Part shown: positions 1 to 9,104 of the stretch, piece after piece
Layout: each line of letters begins with the position of its first letter
Numbering within the stretch: position 1 is the stretch's first letter
Origin: an uncultured Lachnospiraceae bacterium
GTDB taxonomy: Bacteria > Bacillota > Clostridia > Lachnospirales > Lachnospiraceae
Length of the DNA: 57,214 nt
Assembly: GCA_947629585.1 (NCBI GenBank)
Contig: CANREH010000009.1
Location: forward strand, 1 to 57,214
Reading direction: 5' to 3'
Made by a program: the position numbers and the translations under genes
The notes under the pieces: model-generated
Told to the model about the DNA's origin: nothing
The model's input: the letters and a program-made list of their open reading frames with translations, nothing else
The model's database searches: none

Positions 1-431
1 GGAGAATGTGCTTTTCCGGGGATGTCACAAGGCTTACCGGGGAGCAGTGGGATGTCATTGACCGCGCGATGGATTTTTACCGCACGATTGCCCCGGTGAT
101 TAAAAACGGGTACTCCTATTTCTTTTCAGAAAAAACAGGGAGCGACCGTCATTTGAGAGGCTGGCAGGCGCTTCTGCGCGTACATACAGAGGAGGGCCTG
201 ATAGAGAAAGGGCTTCCGCTGTACGGCGGGGCGCATGACACGGCTTATCTTGTTCTCCATACCTTCGCAGGAAAGCTCCCGGAGCAGATTGAGATCCCGC
301 TGCCGTCCGGCTGTCCGGAAAGGATAGAGAAAACATATTCCGATACGGAAGTGGAAGCGGTTGTGGAAAATCATATATTAAAGGTAAAAGCCGGGGAAGA
401 AAACAAGGGAATTGGGATTTTTTTGAATTAA
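1..431 (+). CDS. C-terminal part of an alpha-galactosidase-like glycoside hydrolase (GH36/melibiase type), cut by the window edge
   Basis: The frame is open at the left edge, so only the last ~142 residues are visible. The segment RMCFSGDVTRLTGEQW followed by a helical FYRTIAPVIKNG stretch resembles the end of the TIM-barrel of GH36-type alpha-galactosidases. A short beta-rich C-terminal domain follows (HDTAYLVLHTF, then ILKVKAGEENKGIGIFLN). Family members hydrolyse terminal alpha-galactosides, usually in the cytoplasm in gut Clostridia. The catalytic aspartates would lie upstream of the window, so activity cannot be judged. Another GH31- or GH36-related hydrolase is possible. Confidence 0.55.
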   Translation, partial: RMCFSGDVTRLTGEQWDVIDRAMDFYRTIAPVIKNGYSYFFSEKTGSDRHLRGWQALLRVHTEEGLIEKGLPLYGGAHDTAYLVLHTFAGKLPEQIEIPLPSGCPERIEKTYSDTEVEAVVENHILKVKAGEENKGIGIFLN

Positions 432-460
432 AAATCAGGCTCCCGGCAAAAGAAAACAAA

Positions 461-529
461 GCAGAAAAACCACCCGGATACATTGGCTGTGTTTGGGTGG
501 TTCTGCATACAGGTATCTTTATTTTTTTT
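461..529 (+). terminator. Rho-independent-type terminator after the glycosidase
   Basis: AACCACCC (468-475) pairs with GGGTGGTT (495-502). The stem extends outward as GCAG/CTGC around a three-A bulge, and a T-rich run lies at 516-529. It sits 30 bases after the stop codon. Confidence 0.6.
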
Positions 530-575
530 ACCGTAATTTTGTCGAATTTCCCCGATTGCTGTCAAACGAAAGAAA

Positions 576-604
576 TTGATTTTTGTCATATAAATAGATA
601 TAAT
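576..604 (+). promoter_or_regulatory. Sigma-A-type promoter
   Basis: TTGATT (576-581), a 17-base spacer, then a perfect TATAAT (599-604). Transcription would begin near 611. The in-frame ATG at 603 therefore falls inside the promoter, which supports translation from 663. Confidence 0.7.
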
Positions 605-662
605 GGGCAGAGTTATAACAGATAGTATATCTGATATCTTAAATTCTCAGGGGGAAACTAAG

Positions 663-992
663 ATGGAAACACTGGAAGAGCTAATGGAATTAATTGCAGG
701 CCGTTATGAAGATATGATGGATACAGAAAGAAGGCGGCTGTGTGAAAAAGATCAGATTTACCAGAAAGATAAAAAAGATTTGGCAGAACTGGAGGACAAG
801 CTGCAGCAGATGGGACTTACCAAAAAACAGATGAGGCATATTTATGATGTTCTTGCCTGTGCGCAGTCTGTCCATGAAAGGGATTTAGAATTAACCTGCC
901 AGGCGGCAAAAGAAACCATGAAAAAAATTCTCATGAAGTTATTATTGAGCATTATCAATCATCTGGATCATCTGGACGAGCAGGATGAATAA
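663..992 (+). CDS. Small helical hypothetical protein, 109 aa
   Basis: Function not recognised. The protein is charged, with predicted helix or coiled coil throughout (KKDLAELEDKLQQMGLTKKQ) and no signal peptide or membrane segment. It ends in a leucine/isoleucine-rich helix and an acidic tail (LDHLDEQDE). The start at 663 is chosen because AGGGGGAA lies 7-14 bases upstream, while an earlier in-frame ATG at 603 lies in the promoter. It appears monocistronic: its own promoter lies upstream, and a second promoter precedes the next gene. Confidence 0.65.
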   Translation: METLEELMELIAGRYEDMMDTERRRLCEKDQIYQKDKKDLAELEDKLQQMGLTKKQMRHIYDVLACAQSVHERDLELTCQAAKETMKKILMKLLLSIINHLDHLDEQDE

Positions 993-1107
993 TTCTGTTT
1001 TCTACCAATTTTTTTTAAAAAGCTTTATTTTTATAAATTCCTCATTAAAAAAATAAATCAAAATGGAATAGCGGTTACTTCTGTCAGGGAAAAATTTCCA
1101 TTATTTC

Positions 1108-1136
1108 TTGCCTGTGGGAATGAGAATGTATATAAT
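1108..1136 (+). promoter_or_regulatory. Sigma-A-type promoter for the PEP-synthase-like gene
   Basis: TTGCCT (1108-1113), a 17-base spacer and TATAAT (1131-1136), about 45 bases before the start codon at 1182. The gap 993-1181 holds nothing else recognisable. Confidence 0.65.
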
Positions 1137-1181
1137 TATGATACGGGCTTCAATAAATTCTCAGGGAAGGAATGATGGAAT

Positions 1182-3764
1182 ATGGCAGCGTTTGACAGGG
1201 TTTTATCGGGGATTCCGGCAATGGATACGGCACTGGACAATATCAGGTTAGGGGATAATCTGGTATGGCAGGTAACAAACCTGAAGGAGTTCCGGCTTTT
1301 TCTTGAGCCGTATGTCGATCAGGCGATCCGGGACGGGAGAAATATTACCTATATCCGTTTTGCATCGCATGAGCCGCTTTTAAAAGAACGGGAAGGGTTA
1401 AAAATTGCTTATGTAGAATTGTCTCACCGTTTTGAGACATTTACCGTGGAGATTCATAATATTATCGAGCAGGAAGGGGCGGAGGCGTTCTATGTCTTTG
1501 ACTGCCTTTCCGAGCTCCAGACGGCATGGTCAACAGATTTGATGATGGGGAATTTTTTCCGCGTGACCTGCCCTTTTTTGTTTCAGTTGGACACAGTGGC
1601 GTTTTTCCCGTTAATCCGGGGAAAACACTCGTTTAAGGCAATCGCCAAGATCCGGGACACGACGCAGCTTTTTTTGGACGTGTATTCGGATCAGTCGCAG
1701 GTCTATGTGCGCCCTTTGAAGGTCTGGAACCGTTATTCGGAGACGATGTTTCTTCCGCACAGCTATAACAGGAAAAACGGGGATTTTGCGCCTCTCCGGG
1801 AAGGGGTGAAGGTCAGCCGTTTTTATCAGTTGATGAACAGCAGCCAGTCCGGAGGTGCGGATCAAAATAATGACAGCTGGGATCGGTTTTTCAGCTTTGC
1901 GGAGCAGATGTACCAGAACGGTATGGATGTCTCGGAAGCATGCGGCCGGATGTGCGACGTTATGCTGACAAGGGATGTAAGGATGCGGGAGCTGATTAAG
2001 GCGAATTTTAAGCCGGAGGATTATTTCCAGATCCGCAGCCGCATGATTGGGACGGGCATGATTGGCGGGAAAGCCTGCGGAATGCTTCTTGCAAGGAAGC
2101 TGATTGAAAACCATGCCCCAAAGCTGTATGAAAGGCTGGAGCCGCATGATTCTTATTACATAGGTTCCGATGTGTTTTATTCCTACATTGTTTATAATAA
2201 TTTCTGGGATATCCGAATCCGCCAGAGGAGGAAAGAGGAATATTTCAGCCTTGCGGAAACCTTTGCGGACTGCCTGCGGACAGGAAAGTTTTCCGATACA
2301 GAGCAGGAGCAGTTTATCCGGCTTTTGGATTATTACGGGCAGGACCCGATTATCGTGCGTTCCAGCAGTATTTTGGAGGATGGCTTTGGAAATGCGTTTG
2401 CGGGCAAATATGAATCGGTTTTCTGCGCCAACAGCGGGACATTGGAAGAACGCCTCGCAGAGTTTGAGGAGGCGGTGAGGACGGTCTATGCCAGCGCCAT
2501 GAGCCCGTCCGCCCTGGATTACCGCCTGCGCCGCGGTCTGGAAGGCAGGGACGAACAGATGGCGCTTTTGGTGCAGAGGGTTTCTGGATCGCGTTATGAT
2601 AACTTTTTCATGCCCTGTGCGGCGGGCGTCGGCTATTCGTACAGCCCGTACCGCTGTTTTGAGGAAATCGATCCGAAGGCGGGGATGCTCCGCCTGGTTA
2701 TGGGGCTTGGGACAGGCGCAGTAGACAGGATTGAAGGTTCTTATCCCCGCCTTGTGAACCTGGACAACCCGCAGATGACGACAAGCGTTACCAGCAAGGA
2801 GAGACACCAGTTTTCCCAGAGGAGGATTGACGTGATTGATCTGGCGGAAGGGAAAGTGGTTGGAAAAGAATTATCGGAAATAGAGGAAAAGCTTCCGGTA
2901 TATTTAAAAAAGATCCTTTTGGAACATGATTATGACGCCGAGGCGATGTTCCGTAACCGGGGACAGTGGAGATATGTTATGTTCATTTCCTGCAGGGGGC
3001 TTGTGGGCAATGAGGAACTGATGGGAGATATGAAGGAGCTGCTGGCAGTGATACAAAGAAAATACCAGTATCCGGTCGATATTGAGTATACCATCAATGT
3101 TTCCGAGACAGGGGAATACGTGATTAACCTGTTACAGTGCAGGCCGCTCCAGGTGATGGACGACCGGGAGGAAGTGGTGATTCCGGAAAATATCAGCAAA
3201 GATCGGATTTTCTTAGAGTGCAGCCATGCTTCTATGGGGCTGTCAAGGAAGGTGAAGTTAGATTATATTGTCATAGTGGATTCGGTTGCTTATTATGAAA
3301 TGCCTTACCACGACAAATATAAGGTTGCAAGGGCATTGGGCAGCCTGAACCGCTATTTCCGCGAAAAGGGGAAATGCCTTATGCTGCTTGCGCCGGGCAG
3401 GATCGGGACCACTTCGCCGGAGCTTGGCGTCCCGACGACATTTTCCGATATCAGTGAATTTAACATTATCTGCGAGGTTTCGGAGTCTAAGGCGGGCTAT
3501 ATGCCGGAGCTTTCCTACGGAAGCCATATTTTCCAGGATTTGGTCGAAGCGGAGATTTTATACACGGCTGTCTTTGAAAATGAAAAAACGAAGCTCTTTG
3601 CGCCGGAGAAGATCAGGGCGCTGGAAAACCGGCTGACAGAGTATTGCCCGGAAGGGGAGGGCTTAAAGGATATTTTGGGAATCTATTTTGTGGGCGATCA
3701 GGAAAGCTATGTGTACCATGACATGAAGACCGAAAGACTGCTGTGTACAATAGGCGCGGGCTGA
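1182..3764 (+). CDS. PEP/pyruvate-binding (PPDK_N-like ATP-grasp) domain protein with a degenerate KaiC-like N-terminus
   Basis: 860 aa. The middle (about residues 285-680) carries the hallmarks of the ATP-grasp nucleotide-binding half of PEP synthase/PPDK: GTGMIGGKACGMLLARKL, then DPIIVRSSSILEDGFGNAFAGKYES, then a stretch ending NLLQCRPLQ. The phosphohistidine and PEP-binding TIM-barrel domains of true PEP synthase are absent. The C-terminal ~180 residues form an unrecognised domain. The first ~200 residues begin GIPAMDTALDNIRLGDNLVWQV, which resembles the opening of KaiC/RecA-like domains but lacks a Walker A loop. The product may be a phosphotransfer or signalling enzyme rather than a central-metabolism PEP synthase. 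AGGGAAGG at 1163-1170 supports the start. A c-di-GMP protein follows in the same direction, so the two may be linked; that is inference. Confidence 0.75.
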   Translation: MAAFDRVLSGIPAMDTALDNIRLGDNLVWQVTNLKEFRLFLEPYVDQAIRDGRNITYIRFASHEPLLKEREGLKIAYVELSHRFETFTVEIHNIIEQEGAEAFYVFDCLSELQTAWSTDLMMGNFFRVTCPFLFQLDTVAFFPLIRGKHSFKAIAKIRDTTQLFLDVYSDQSQVYVRPLKVWNRYSETMFLPHSYNRKNGDFAPLREGVKVSRFYQLMNSSQSGGADQNNDSWDRFFSFAEQMYQNGMDVSEACGRMCDVMLTRDVRMRELIKANFKPEDYFQIRSRMIGTGMIGGKACGMLLARKLIENHAPKLYERLEPHDSYYIGSDVFYSYIVYNNFWDIRIRQRRKEEYFSLAETFADCLRTGKFSDTEQEQFIRLLDYYGQDPIIVRSSSILEDGFGNAFAGKYESVFCANSGTLEERLAEFEEAVRTVYASAMSPSALDYRLRRGLEGRDEQMALLVQRVSGSRYDNFFMPCAAGVGYSYSPYRCFEEIDPKAGMLRLVMGLGTGAVDRIEGSYPRLVNLDNPQMTTSVTSKERHQFSQRRIDVIDLAEGKVVGKELSEIEEKLPVYLKKILLEHDYDAEAMFRNRGQWRYVMFISCRGLVGNEELMGDMKELLAVIQRKYQYPVDIEYTINVSETGEYVINLLQCRPLQVMDDREEVVIPENISKDRIFLECSHASMGLSRKVKLDYIVIVDSVAYYEMPYHDKYKVARALGSLNRYFREKGKCLMLLAPGRIGTTSPELGVPTTFSDISEFNIICEVSESKAGYMPELSYGSHIFQDLVEAEILYTAVFENEKTKLFAPEKIRALENRLTEYCPEGEGLKDILGIYFVGDQESYVYHDMKTERLLCTIGAG

Positions 3765-3772
3765 ACTGTTAC
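3759..3772. repeat. Solo MITE-A terminal repeat at a gene's stop codon
   Basis: GGCTGAACTGTTAC equals the last 14 bases of the MITE-A ends seen at 29540 and 55303. The TGA stop of the preceding gene lies inside it. No partner end is visible nearby, so this is a relic or chance. Confidence 0.4.
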
Positions 3773-3871
3773 TGAAATTTAGAAAAGTCTGGAAATTTAG
3801 TAAATTTTGTGATAAAATGGGCAAAAGACAGGGAAAGTTTTCGTATAGAGTTGAGAAGGCAGGGTGAAAGT

Positions 3872-5521
3872 ATGAGTGATATTTTTAATAATGAGCTGTT
3901 TGAGGCGTTTGCTGCAGCATCCGATAACGTATATATTTACGTTTGTGAAATGAAGACGGATATTTCCCGCTGGTCGAAAGCTTCCGTAGAGTATTTTGGG
4001 TTGGAAGGAGAGTATCTTAAGAATGCCGCAAATGTCTGGGCAGAGCATATTCATCCGGATGATTTGAGCATTTATACGGAAGATATTGACGCTGTGTTTG
4101 CGGGTACGAAGCGCAGCCATGACTGTCAGTACCGGGCAAGGAATGCCTTAGGCGAGTATGTGTGGGTGGAATGCAAAGGGAGCGTTATCAGGGATGCCGA
4201 AGGGAATCCCAAGATTTTTGCGGGGCTGATGACAAGAATTGACGGGCAGAGCAAATATGATTCCCTGACCGGGCTTTTGACGACGCTGGAGCTGCACCAT
4301 TTTGATTTTTCCGCACAGAGCGGGATTGCTTTGCTGATTGGCATGGACGGCTTCCGGAAGGTAGTAAGCAACTATGGGTATAATGTTGGAGATGAGCTTT
4401 TAATTGAGTTTTCCAGAAGGGTGAAGGATTTGTGCGCTTCCGGCTGGAAATTATTCCGGTTCAGCGGGGATGAGTTTTTATTGCTCGCTTTTCATGCGCA
4501 GGAACAGCAGATAGTTGATTTTTATAGGAAGGTATGCCATGAAATAGATGCCATAGAGCTGAAAAACGGAAAGAAAATAGGAATTTCCGCGTCGGCCGGA
4601 GGGGTGCTGTTCCCGAAGGACGCGGACAGCAGGGAAGAGCTGATCAATAAGCTGGAGCATTCCTTAGAATATGCCAAAAACAGCAAAAGAGGAGATCTGG
4701 TGTTTTTTTCAGAGGAGATTGCAAAGAAGCATGAAAGAGGCCTGGCCTTAAGGGAAGATTTAAAACAGTGCATTAAAAATAATTTCCAGGGGTTTGAGCT
4801 GTATTTCCAGCCCTTTGTCAGTCCGGGGACGGATATCATCGCAGGCTGTGAGTGTCTTCTCCGCTGGAAGGGCGAACAGATTCAGGATTCTTACCCGATG
4901 GAGTTTATTAAGGTTTTGGAGGATTACGGCGGCATCCAGGAAGTCGGGTATTGGGTCATGGAACAGTCGATGAAGCAGCAGGTGGCATGGCGCAGTACTT
5001 ACGGGGAGCTGAAGGTAAGCTTTAACGTGTCGTATCAGCAGTTTATGGACGATACCTTTGAGGAAAGGCTGGTTTCCTATGCGGAGCAATACGGCGTGAA
5101 TCCTTCCTATATTATTATTGAGCTTACCGAGAGCTGCCAGGTGGATAACCCGGGGGAACTTTCCGCATTATTTGACCGGCTGCGCAGCCGCGGTTTCCGG
5201 ATTGCTTTGGATGATTTTGGAACAGCCTACGCTTCTCTGGAAATGTTAAAATGTCTCCATGTGGATTATATCAAAGTCGAGCATTCCTTTGTACGGGAGC
5301 TGTCAGAGCCGGGGCATGACATAGATTATGTTATTATTGACAATCTGTTGGAAATGTGCAAACGGCTGGGGTATGATTCCATCGTGGAAGGCGTGGAAAA
5401 TCGGAAAGTGGCGGATATTGTCGGGAAAATGGATGCCACGCTGCTCCAGGGATATTATTATTCCCGCCCGGTGTGCAGGGAAGAATTTGAAAAATTGCTG
5501 GATAGTGGAAGAAATGAATGA
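3872..5521 (+). CDS. PAS-GGDEF-EAL cyclic-di-GMP turnover protein
   Basis: 549 aa, cytoplasmic, no membrane segment. A PAS_3-type sensor (about 10-125) is followed by a GGDEF domain whose signature is SGDEF (about 205), then an EAL domain (about 300-540). The EAL domain keeps ECLLRW in place of EALLRW, the metal-binding asparagine in SFNVSYQQF, the glutamate of IIIELTES, DDFGTAYASL, the lysine of DYIKVEHSF and VEGVEN. Phosphodiesterase activity is therefore likely; cyclase activity is uncertain because of the SGDEF change. Translation is placed at 3872 because GCAGGG lies just upstream; an upstream in-frame ATG at 3809 has no ribosome site. It probably forms a transcription unit with the next gene, which overlaps it by 8 bases. 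Confidence 0.85.
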   Translation: MSDIFNNELFEAFAAASDNVYIYVCEMKTDISRWSKASVEYFGLEGEYLKNAANVWAEHIHPDDLSIYTEDIDAVFAGTKRSHDCQYRARNALGEYVWVECKGSVIRDAEGNPKIFAGLMTRIDGQSKYDSLTGLLTTLELHHFDFSAQSGIALLIGMDGFRKVVSNYGYNVGDELLIEFSRRVKDLCASGWKLFRFSGDEFLLLAFHAQEQQIVDFYRKVCHEIDAIELKNGKKIGISASAGGVLFPKDADSREELINKLEHSLEYAKNSKRGDLVFFSEEIAKKHERGLALREDLKQCIKNNFQGFELYFQPFVSPGTDIIAGCECLLRWKGEQIQDSYPMEFIKVLEDYGGIQEVGYWVMEQSMKQQVAWRSTYGELKVSFNVSYQQFMDDTFEERLVSYAEQYGVNPSYIIIELTESCQVDNPGELSALFDRLRSRGFRIALDDFGTAYASLEMLKCLHVDYIKVEHSFVRELSEPGHDIDYVIIDNLLEMCKRLGYDSIVEGVENRKVADIVGKMDATLLQGYYYSRPVCREEFEKLLDSGRNE

Positions 5522-6062
5522 GTGTTTTATGGATTGGAAAAGAAAGCTGCTGCTTGTTGTTTTGACAATCCTTCTTTTACTGCTTGGATATCAGTTTATT
5601 GTCTCGATAGATCAGCAGGAGCAGGAGAAAACGGAAGAACAGGAAAAGAAGGAAGAGGATGATACGCTTTCTGACGACAGCGAAGGCGGGACAGGCGGTA
5701 CTTTAGAGGAAATTTTGGGGAATGCTGAAGTGGAGGAGGAAGGGGATAGGATTCCAGAAGAAGAAAGTCCGGCAGGAGATTCACAGGAGGAGACCGACCA
5801 GGGGGAAGAATTGCAGGAAGAGCCTCCAAAAGAAACAGGGCAGGAGAATCCTGACAGTGATATCCGGGCAGAAGACCGGGACGGAGAGATGAAAAGGGAT
5901 GGAGAAGAAACAGGAAATCAGCAGGATAAGGATGTTGACACCAGCGGGGAGATTCCGCAGCGGACAGCAGGGGACACCAATGTTGACTTTGAGAAAATGA
6001 TAGAGAATATTGATAAGGAAATTGAAGAAGAAATAGAAGCTACTCTTCCGGACGAAGATTAA
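5514..6062 (+). CDS. Membrane-anchored, glutamate-rich acidic protein of unknown function
   Basis: 182 aa. After MNECFMDWKRK comes one hydrophobic segment (KLLLVVLTILLLLLGYQF, about residues 11-28) acting as signal anchor. An extracytoplasmic tail of about 150 residues follows, dominated by Glu, Asp, Gly and Gln with no recognisable fold, ending in IEEEIEATLPDED. The low-complexity tail suggests a flexible linker, a metal- or cation-binding surface or an assembly factor, but nothing decides between these. The start overlaps the end of the GGDEF/EAL gene by 8 bases, which indicates translational coupling. An alternative start at 5529 would drop five residues. Confidence 0.6.
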   Translation: MNECFMDWKRKLLLVVLTILLLLLGYQFIVSIDQQEQEKTEEQEKKEEDDTLSDDSEGGTGGTLEEILGNAEVEEEGDRIPEEESPAGDSQEETDQGEELQEEPPKETGQENPDSDIRAEDRDGEMKRDGEETGNQQDKDVDTSGEIPQRTAGDTNVDFEKMIENIDKEIEEEIEATLPDED

Positions 6063-6088
6063 TGTTTTTGATAAATAAAATGAAAAAC

Positions 6089-6123
6089 GCCGCCAGGTAT
6101 AAGGGGAGGGGGAACCTGGCGGC
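6089..6123 (+). other. Strong hairpin in the 330-base gap before gltX
   Basis: GCCGCCAGGT (6089-6098) and ACCTGGCGGC (6114-6123) form a perfect 10-bp stem around a purine-rich loop containing GGGGAGGGGG. No U-tract follows, so it is not a classical terminator. A weaker GTCAG/CTGAC pair lies downstream near 6155-6175. It may end the upstream unit or belong to a structured RNA. Confidence 0.4.
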
Positions 6124-6279
6124 TATCAAAATGAGAGGGAGTTAGCTATATCTTGTCAGCCACACCTCTGTCTGACTGACAACATAACTATACCATTTTA
6201 TATCTGAGATTGCAATTTAATATTTTAAACGAAACATGGAAAAATTTAAGGATTTTTGTAAAAAAAAGTGATATGTCAT

Positions 6280-6311
6280 GTAACAGTTCAGGCCATCAGC
6301 TTGATTTGGCT
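6280..6311. repeat. Relic of a MITE-A left end
   Basis: These 32 bases begin GTAACAGTTCAGGCCATCAG and follow the first bases of the full copy at 32945 (GTAACAGTTCAGCCATCAG and then GATTTGGCTG) with one inserted G and one substitution. The rest of the element is missing. Confidence 0.55.
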
Positions 6312-6392
6312 GATGCCTTGATTTTTAGCTTGATAAATAAGGTAAAATATACTAAGATAAAGTTATCTATAAACAGAAAAGAGGAATGAATC

Positions 6393-7859
6393 ATGTCAAG
6401 AGTAAGGACGAGGTTTGCGCCGAGCCCGACCGGGAGAATGCATGTCGGGAATTTAAGGACGGCGCTGTATGCTTATTTGATTGCGAAGCATGAGGGCGGG
6501 GATTTTATCCTGCGCATTGAAGATACCGATCAGGAGCGTTATGTGGAAGGTGCATTGGAGATTATTTACCGGACGCTGGAAAAGACGGGCTTAATCCATG
6601 ACGAGGGGCCAGATCGTGACGGAGGTGTCGGGCCGTATATCCAGAGCGAGAGGCAGGCGCAGGGAATTTATTTGGAATATGCCAAAAAGCTGATTGAAAA
6701 GGGTGAGGCTTATTATTGTTTCTGCACGCCGGAACGCCTGGCGGGGTTAAAGAAGGATGTTGATGGCAGCGGGAAGGAAATTGTCCAGTATGACAAGCAT
6801 TGTCTCCACTTAAGCAAAGAGGAAGTGGAGAAAAATCTTGCGGCAGGGATTCCGTATGTGATCCGCCAGAATGTTCCGAATGAGGGTGAGACAAGCTTTG
6901 AAGATGATATTTATGGGACAATTACTGTGCCGAACGAGGAGCTTGACGATATGATTCTGATCAAGTCGGACGGATTCCCGACCTATAATTTTGCTAATGT
7001 TGTGGATGATCATTTAATGGGCATTACCCATGTGGTGCGCGGCAATGAGTACCTTTCTTCTGCACCGAAATATAACCGTTTGTATGAAGCATTTGGCTGG
7101 GAGGTGCCGGTCTATGTCCACTGCCCGCTGATTACGAATGAGGAACATCAGAAATTATCAAAGCGGAGCGGACATTCTTCTTATGAAGATCTGATTGAGC
7201 AGGGATTTTTAAATGAGGCGGTCCTTAATTTTATCGCGCTGCTTGGCTGGAGCCCGGCGGGAAACGAGGAATTTTTTACATTGGACGAGCTGGTGAAGGT
7301 ATTTGACTATCATCATATGTCGAAATCCCCGGCAGTATTTGACTATAAGAAATTAAAATGGATGAACGGCGAATATTTTAAACGTATGGATGATGAAAAG
7401 TTTTATGAGCTGGCAAAGCCGTACATTGACGAAGTGGTGACAAAGGATGTAGATAAGAAGCGGATAGCACAGTTGGTAAAGACGAGAATCGAGGTATTTC
7501 CTGATATTGCGGGTCATATTGATTTCTTTGAGGAACTGCCGGAGTATGATACCGCGATGTATACGCATAAAAAGATGAAGACAAACCCGGAGATTTCCCT
7601 GAAGGTTTTGAAAGAGGAGCAGGAGCTTTTAAAGGACTGGGACGATTTCAGCGAAGAGGGGTTAAACACGGTTATTATGAAATACATTGCTGACGCAGGG
7701 ATTAAAAACGGGCAGGGCCTGTGGCCATTGCGCACCGCGGTTTCCGGCAAACAGATGACGCCGGGCGGGGCCTTTGAAATCATGTATATCCTGGGAAAAG
7801 AGGAATCTTTAAGAAGGATTGCCATTGGGATTGAGAAGCTGGAAAATGCCGGTTTATAA
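6393..7859 (+). CDS. gltX: Glutamate--tRNA ligase
   Basis: 488 aa, class I aminoacyl-tRNA synthetase that charges tRNA-Glu with glutamate in the cytoplasm. The HIGH motif is in [13 protein letters not shown] (residues 8-20). The KMSKS equivalent is KLSKR, near residue 254. [16 protein letters not shown] and the C-terminal helical anticodon-binding domain are typical, and the length is normal. A GAGGAATG-type ribosome site precedes the ATG. A TATACT at 6348-6353 may be its -10 element. No T-box leader is visible. A glutaminyl-tRNA synthetase is also encoded in this window (17325), so this enzyme need not mis-charge tRNA-Gln, although a GatCAB route elsewhere cannot be excluded. Confidence 0.95.
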   Translation: MSRVRTRFAPSPTGRMHVGNLRTALYAYLIAKHEGGDFILRIEDTDQERYVEGALEIIYRTLEKTGLIHDEGPDRDGGVGPYIQSERQAQGIYLEYAKKLIEKGEAYYCFCTPERLAGLKKDVDGSGKEIVQYDKHCLHLSKEEVEKNLAAGIPYVIRQNVPNEGETSFEDDIYGTITVPNEELDDMILIKSDGFPTYNFANVVDDHLMGITHVVRGNEYLSSAPKYNRLYEAFGWEVPVYVHCPLITNEEHQKLSKRSGHSSYEDLIEQGFLNEAVLNFIALLGWSPAGNEEFFTLDELVKVFDYHHMSKSPAVFDYKKLKWMNGEYFKRMDDEKFYELAKPYIDEVVTKDVDKKRIAQLVKTRIEVFPDIAGHIDFFEELPEYDTAMYTHKKMKTNPEISLKVLKEEQELLKDWDDFSEEGLNTVIMKYIADAGIKNGQGLWPLRTAVSGKQMTPGGAFEIMYILGKEESLRRIAIGIEKLENAGL

Positions 7860-7891
7860 ATAAATTTAAGAAAATGTTATTGTAGTAAATA

Positions 7892-7938
7892 TAACAGCCT
7901 GGCTTGGAAAGAAACAAGCCAGGCTGTTACACTTTTTT
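7892..7938 (+). terminator. Rho-independent terminator after gltX
   Basis: TAACAGCCTGGCTT pairs perfectly with AAGCCAGGCTGTTA (14 bp) around a 10-base loop, followed by a run of six T at 7933-7938. Confidence 0.85.
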
Positions 7939-7958
7939 CCAGTTCCTGAAAAAAATAC

Positions 7959-7986
7959 TTTACATCTGCGGATAATCATGTATAAT
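7959..7986 (+). promoter_or_regulatory. Promoter upstream of the DegV gene
   Basis: TTTACA (7959-7964), a 16-base spacer and TATAAT (7981-7986), about 150 bases before the start codon. The long leader 7990-8120 shows no riboswitch I recognise. Confidence 0.6.
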
Positions 7987-8138
7987 ATAAGTAGTTTTGA
8001 AAACTATATTAAAAAGTAACGAGATATAGAAAGCATGGGGATAAAAAACAGACAGTAAAGTGAAGGTTTTCAGTAACATATAGTAGTTTTTTAAAATGAG
8101 GCTGTGTATTTGCCGTTTTTGGGAAAGGGGAAAAGAGT

Positions 8139-8975
8139 ATGGATTATAAGATTATAGGCGATAGCTGCACAGATTTGACGCCGGAGCAGAGGGCGGATGA
8201 AAGTTTTCGGATTATTCCGCTGACAATAGAGGTTGCACAGGAAACCATTGTGGATGATGATACGTTTGATCAGAAGTCGTTTCTGAAAAAGGTAGCGAAC
8301 AGCAAGGACTGTCCGAAGTCTGCCTGCCCGTCGCCGGAAATGTATTTGGAAGCTTATGAAGAAGCGGAACATATTTTTGTCGTTACCTTATCTTCGCAGC
8401 TTTCCGGCTCTTATAACAGCGCTATGGTTGCGAAGAAGCTCTGTTTGGAACAGCACCCGGAGAAAAAGATTGAAGTTTTTGATTCCAAATCTGCTTCGGT
8501 CGGCCAGGCATTGATTGCTGCAAAGATCAAGGAATTTGCGGATGCCGGGGATGCTTTTGAGAGCATTGTGGAGAAAGTGAACCAGTACCGGGATGATATG
8601 CTGACGTTATTTGTGCTGGAAACCTTAGAGACGCTGCGCAAAAACGGACGTCTTTCCAATATGACCGCGTTTATCTGCAATACGCTGGACATTAAGCCGA
8701 TTATGTCCTCGACGGAGGAAGGGGCGATTATGAAAATCGGGCAGAGCAGGGGAATGAAGAGGGCGCTGCTTGGCATGATAGACCATATTGCAGAGAATGT
8801 GAAAAATCCGGAGGAGAAGATACTGGGAATTGCGCACTGCAATAACTATGAAAGAGCTTTATTTACGAAAAAAGCGATACTGGAAAAAGTGCCATTTAAA
8901 AATATTATCATTACCGCTACGAGGGGAATCAGTTCGATGTATGCAAGCGACGGCGGGATTATTGTCTGCTATTGA
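8139..8975 (+). CDS. DegV family fatty-acid-binding protein
   Basis: 278 aa. It begins MDYKIIGDSCTDLTPEQ, with the family's early Asp-Ser segment, and then TLSSQLSGSYNSAM (about residues 87-100), the fatty-acid carboxylate-binding loop, and KNGRLSNMTAF. DegV/FakB proteins bind fatty acids and can present them to a FakA-type kinase for phospholipid synthesis; no fakA lies nearby. AAAGGGGAAAAG precedes the ATG. It stands alone between its own promoter and a very strong terminator. Which fatty acid it binds cannot be told from sequence. Confidence 0.9.
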   Translation: MDYKIIGDSCTDLTPEQRADESFRIIPLTIEVAQETIVDDDTFDQKSFLKKVANSKDCPKSACPSPEMYLEAYEEAEHIFVVTLSSQLSGSYNSAMVAKKLCLEQHPEKKIEVFDSKSASVGQALIAAKIKEFADAGDAFESIVEKVNQYRDDMLTLFVLETLETLRKNGRLSNMTAFICNTLDIKPIMSSTEEGAIMKIGQSRGMKRALLGMIDHIAENVKNPEEKILGIAHCNNYERALFTKKAILEKVPFKNIIITATRGISSMYASDGGIIVCY

Positions 8976-9021
8976 CAGTTGGAAAAGTTTATGGTAAATG
9001 CTTTCGTGAGTTTTGAATTTT

Positions 9022-9073
9022 GGGGGCTGCCGCAGTAAGGAATTCTTATTGCGGCAGCCCCCCCCCTTTTTTT
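9022..9073 (+). terminator. Strong terminator after the DegV gene
   Basis: GGGGGCTGCCGCA and TGCGGCAGCCCCC form a long GC-rich stem, extended inward by TAAG/CTTA around a GAATTC centre, followed by seven T at 9067-9073. Confidence 0.85.
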
Positions 9074-9104
9074 GTTGATGGTCTGCTATATGTCAAAAAA
9101 CGTC

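Noticed and set aside
1611-2807. A 398-codon open frame on the minus strand inside the PEP-synthase-like gene
   Set aside because: It is antisense to a clear coding frame, has no recognisable domain and no ribosome site; it reflects the codon bias of the real gene.
6063-6392. T-box leader for gltX (and for glnS at 17265-17324)
   Set aside because: No T-box motif (AGGGTGGNACCGCG type) or specifier stem could be found.
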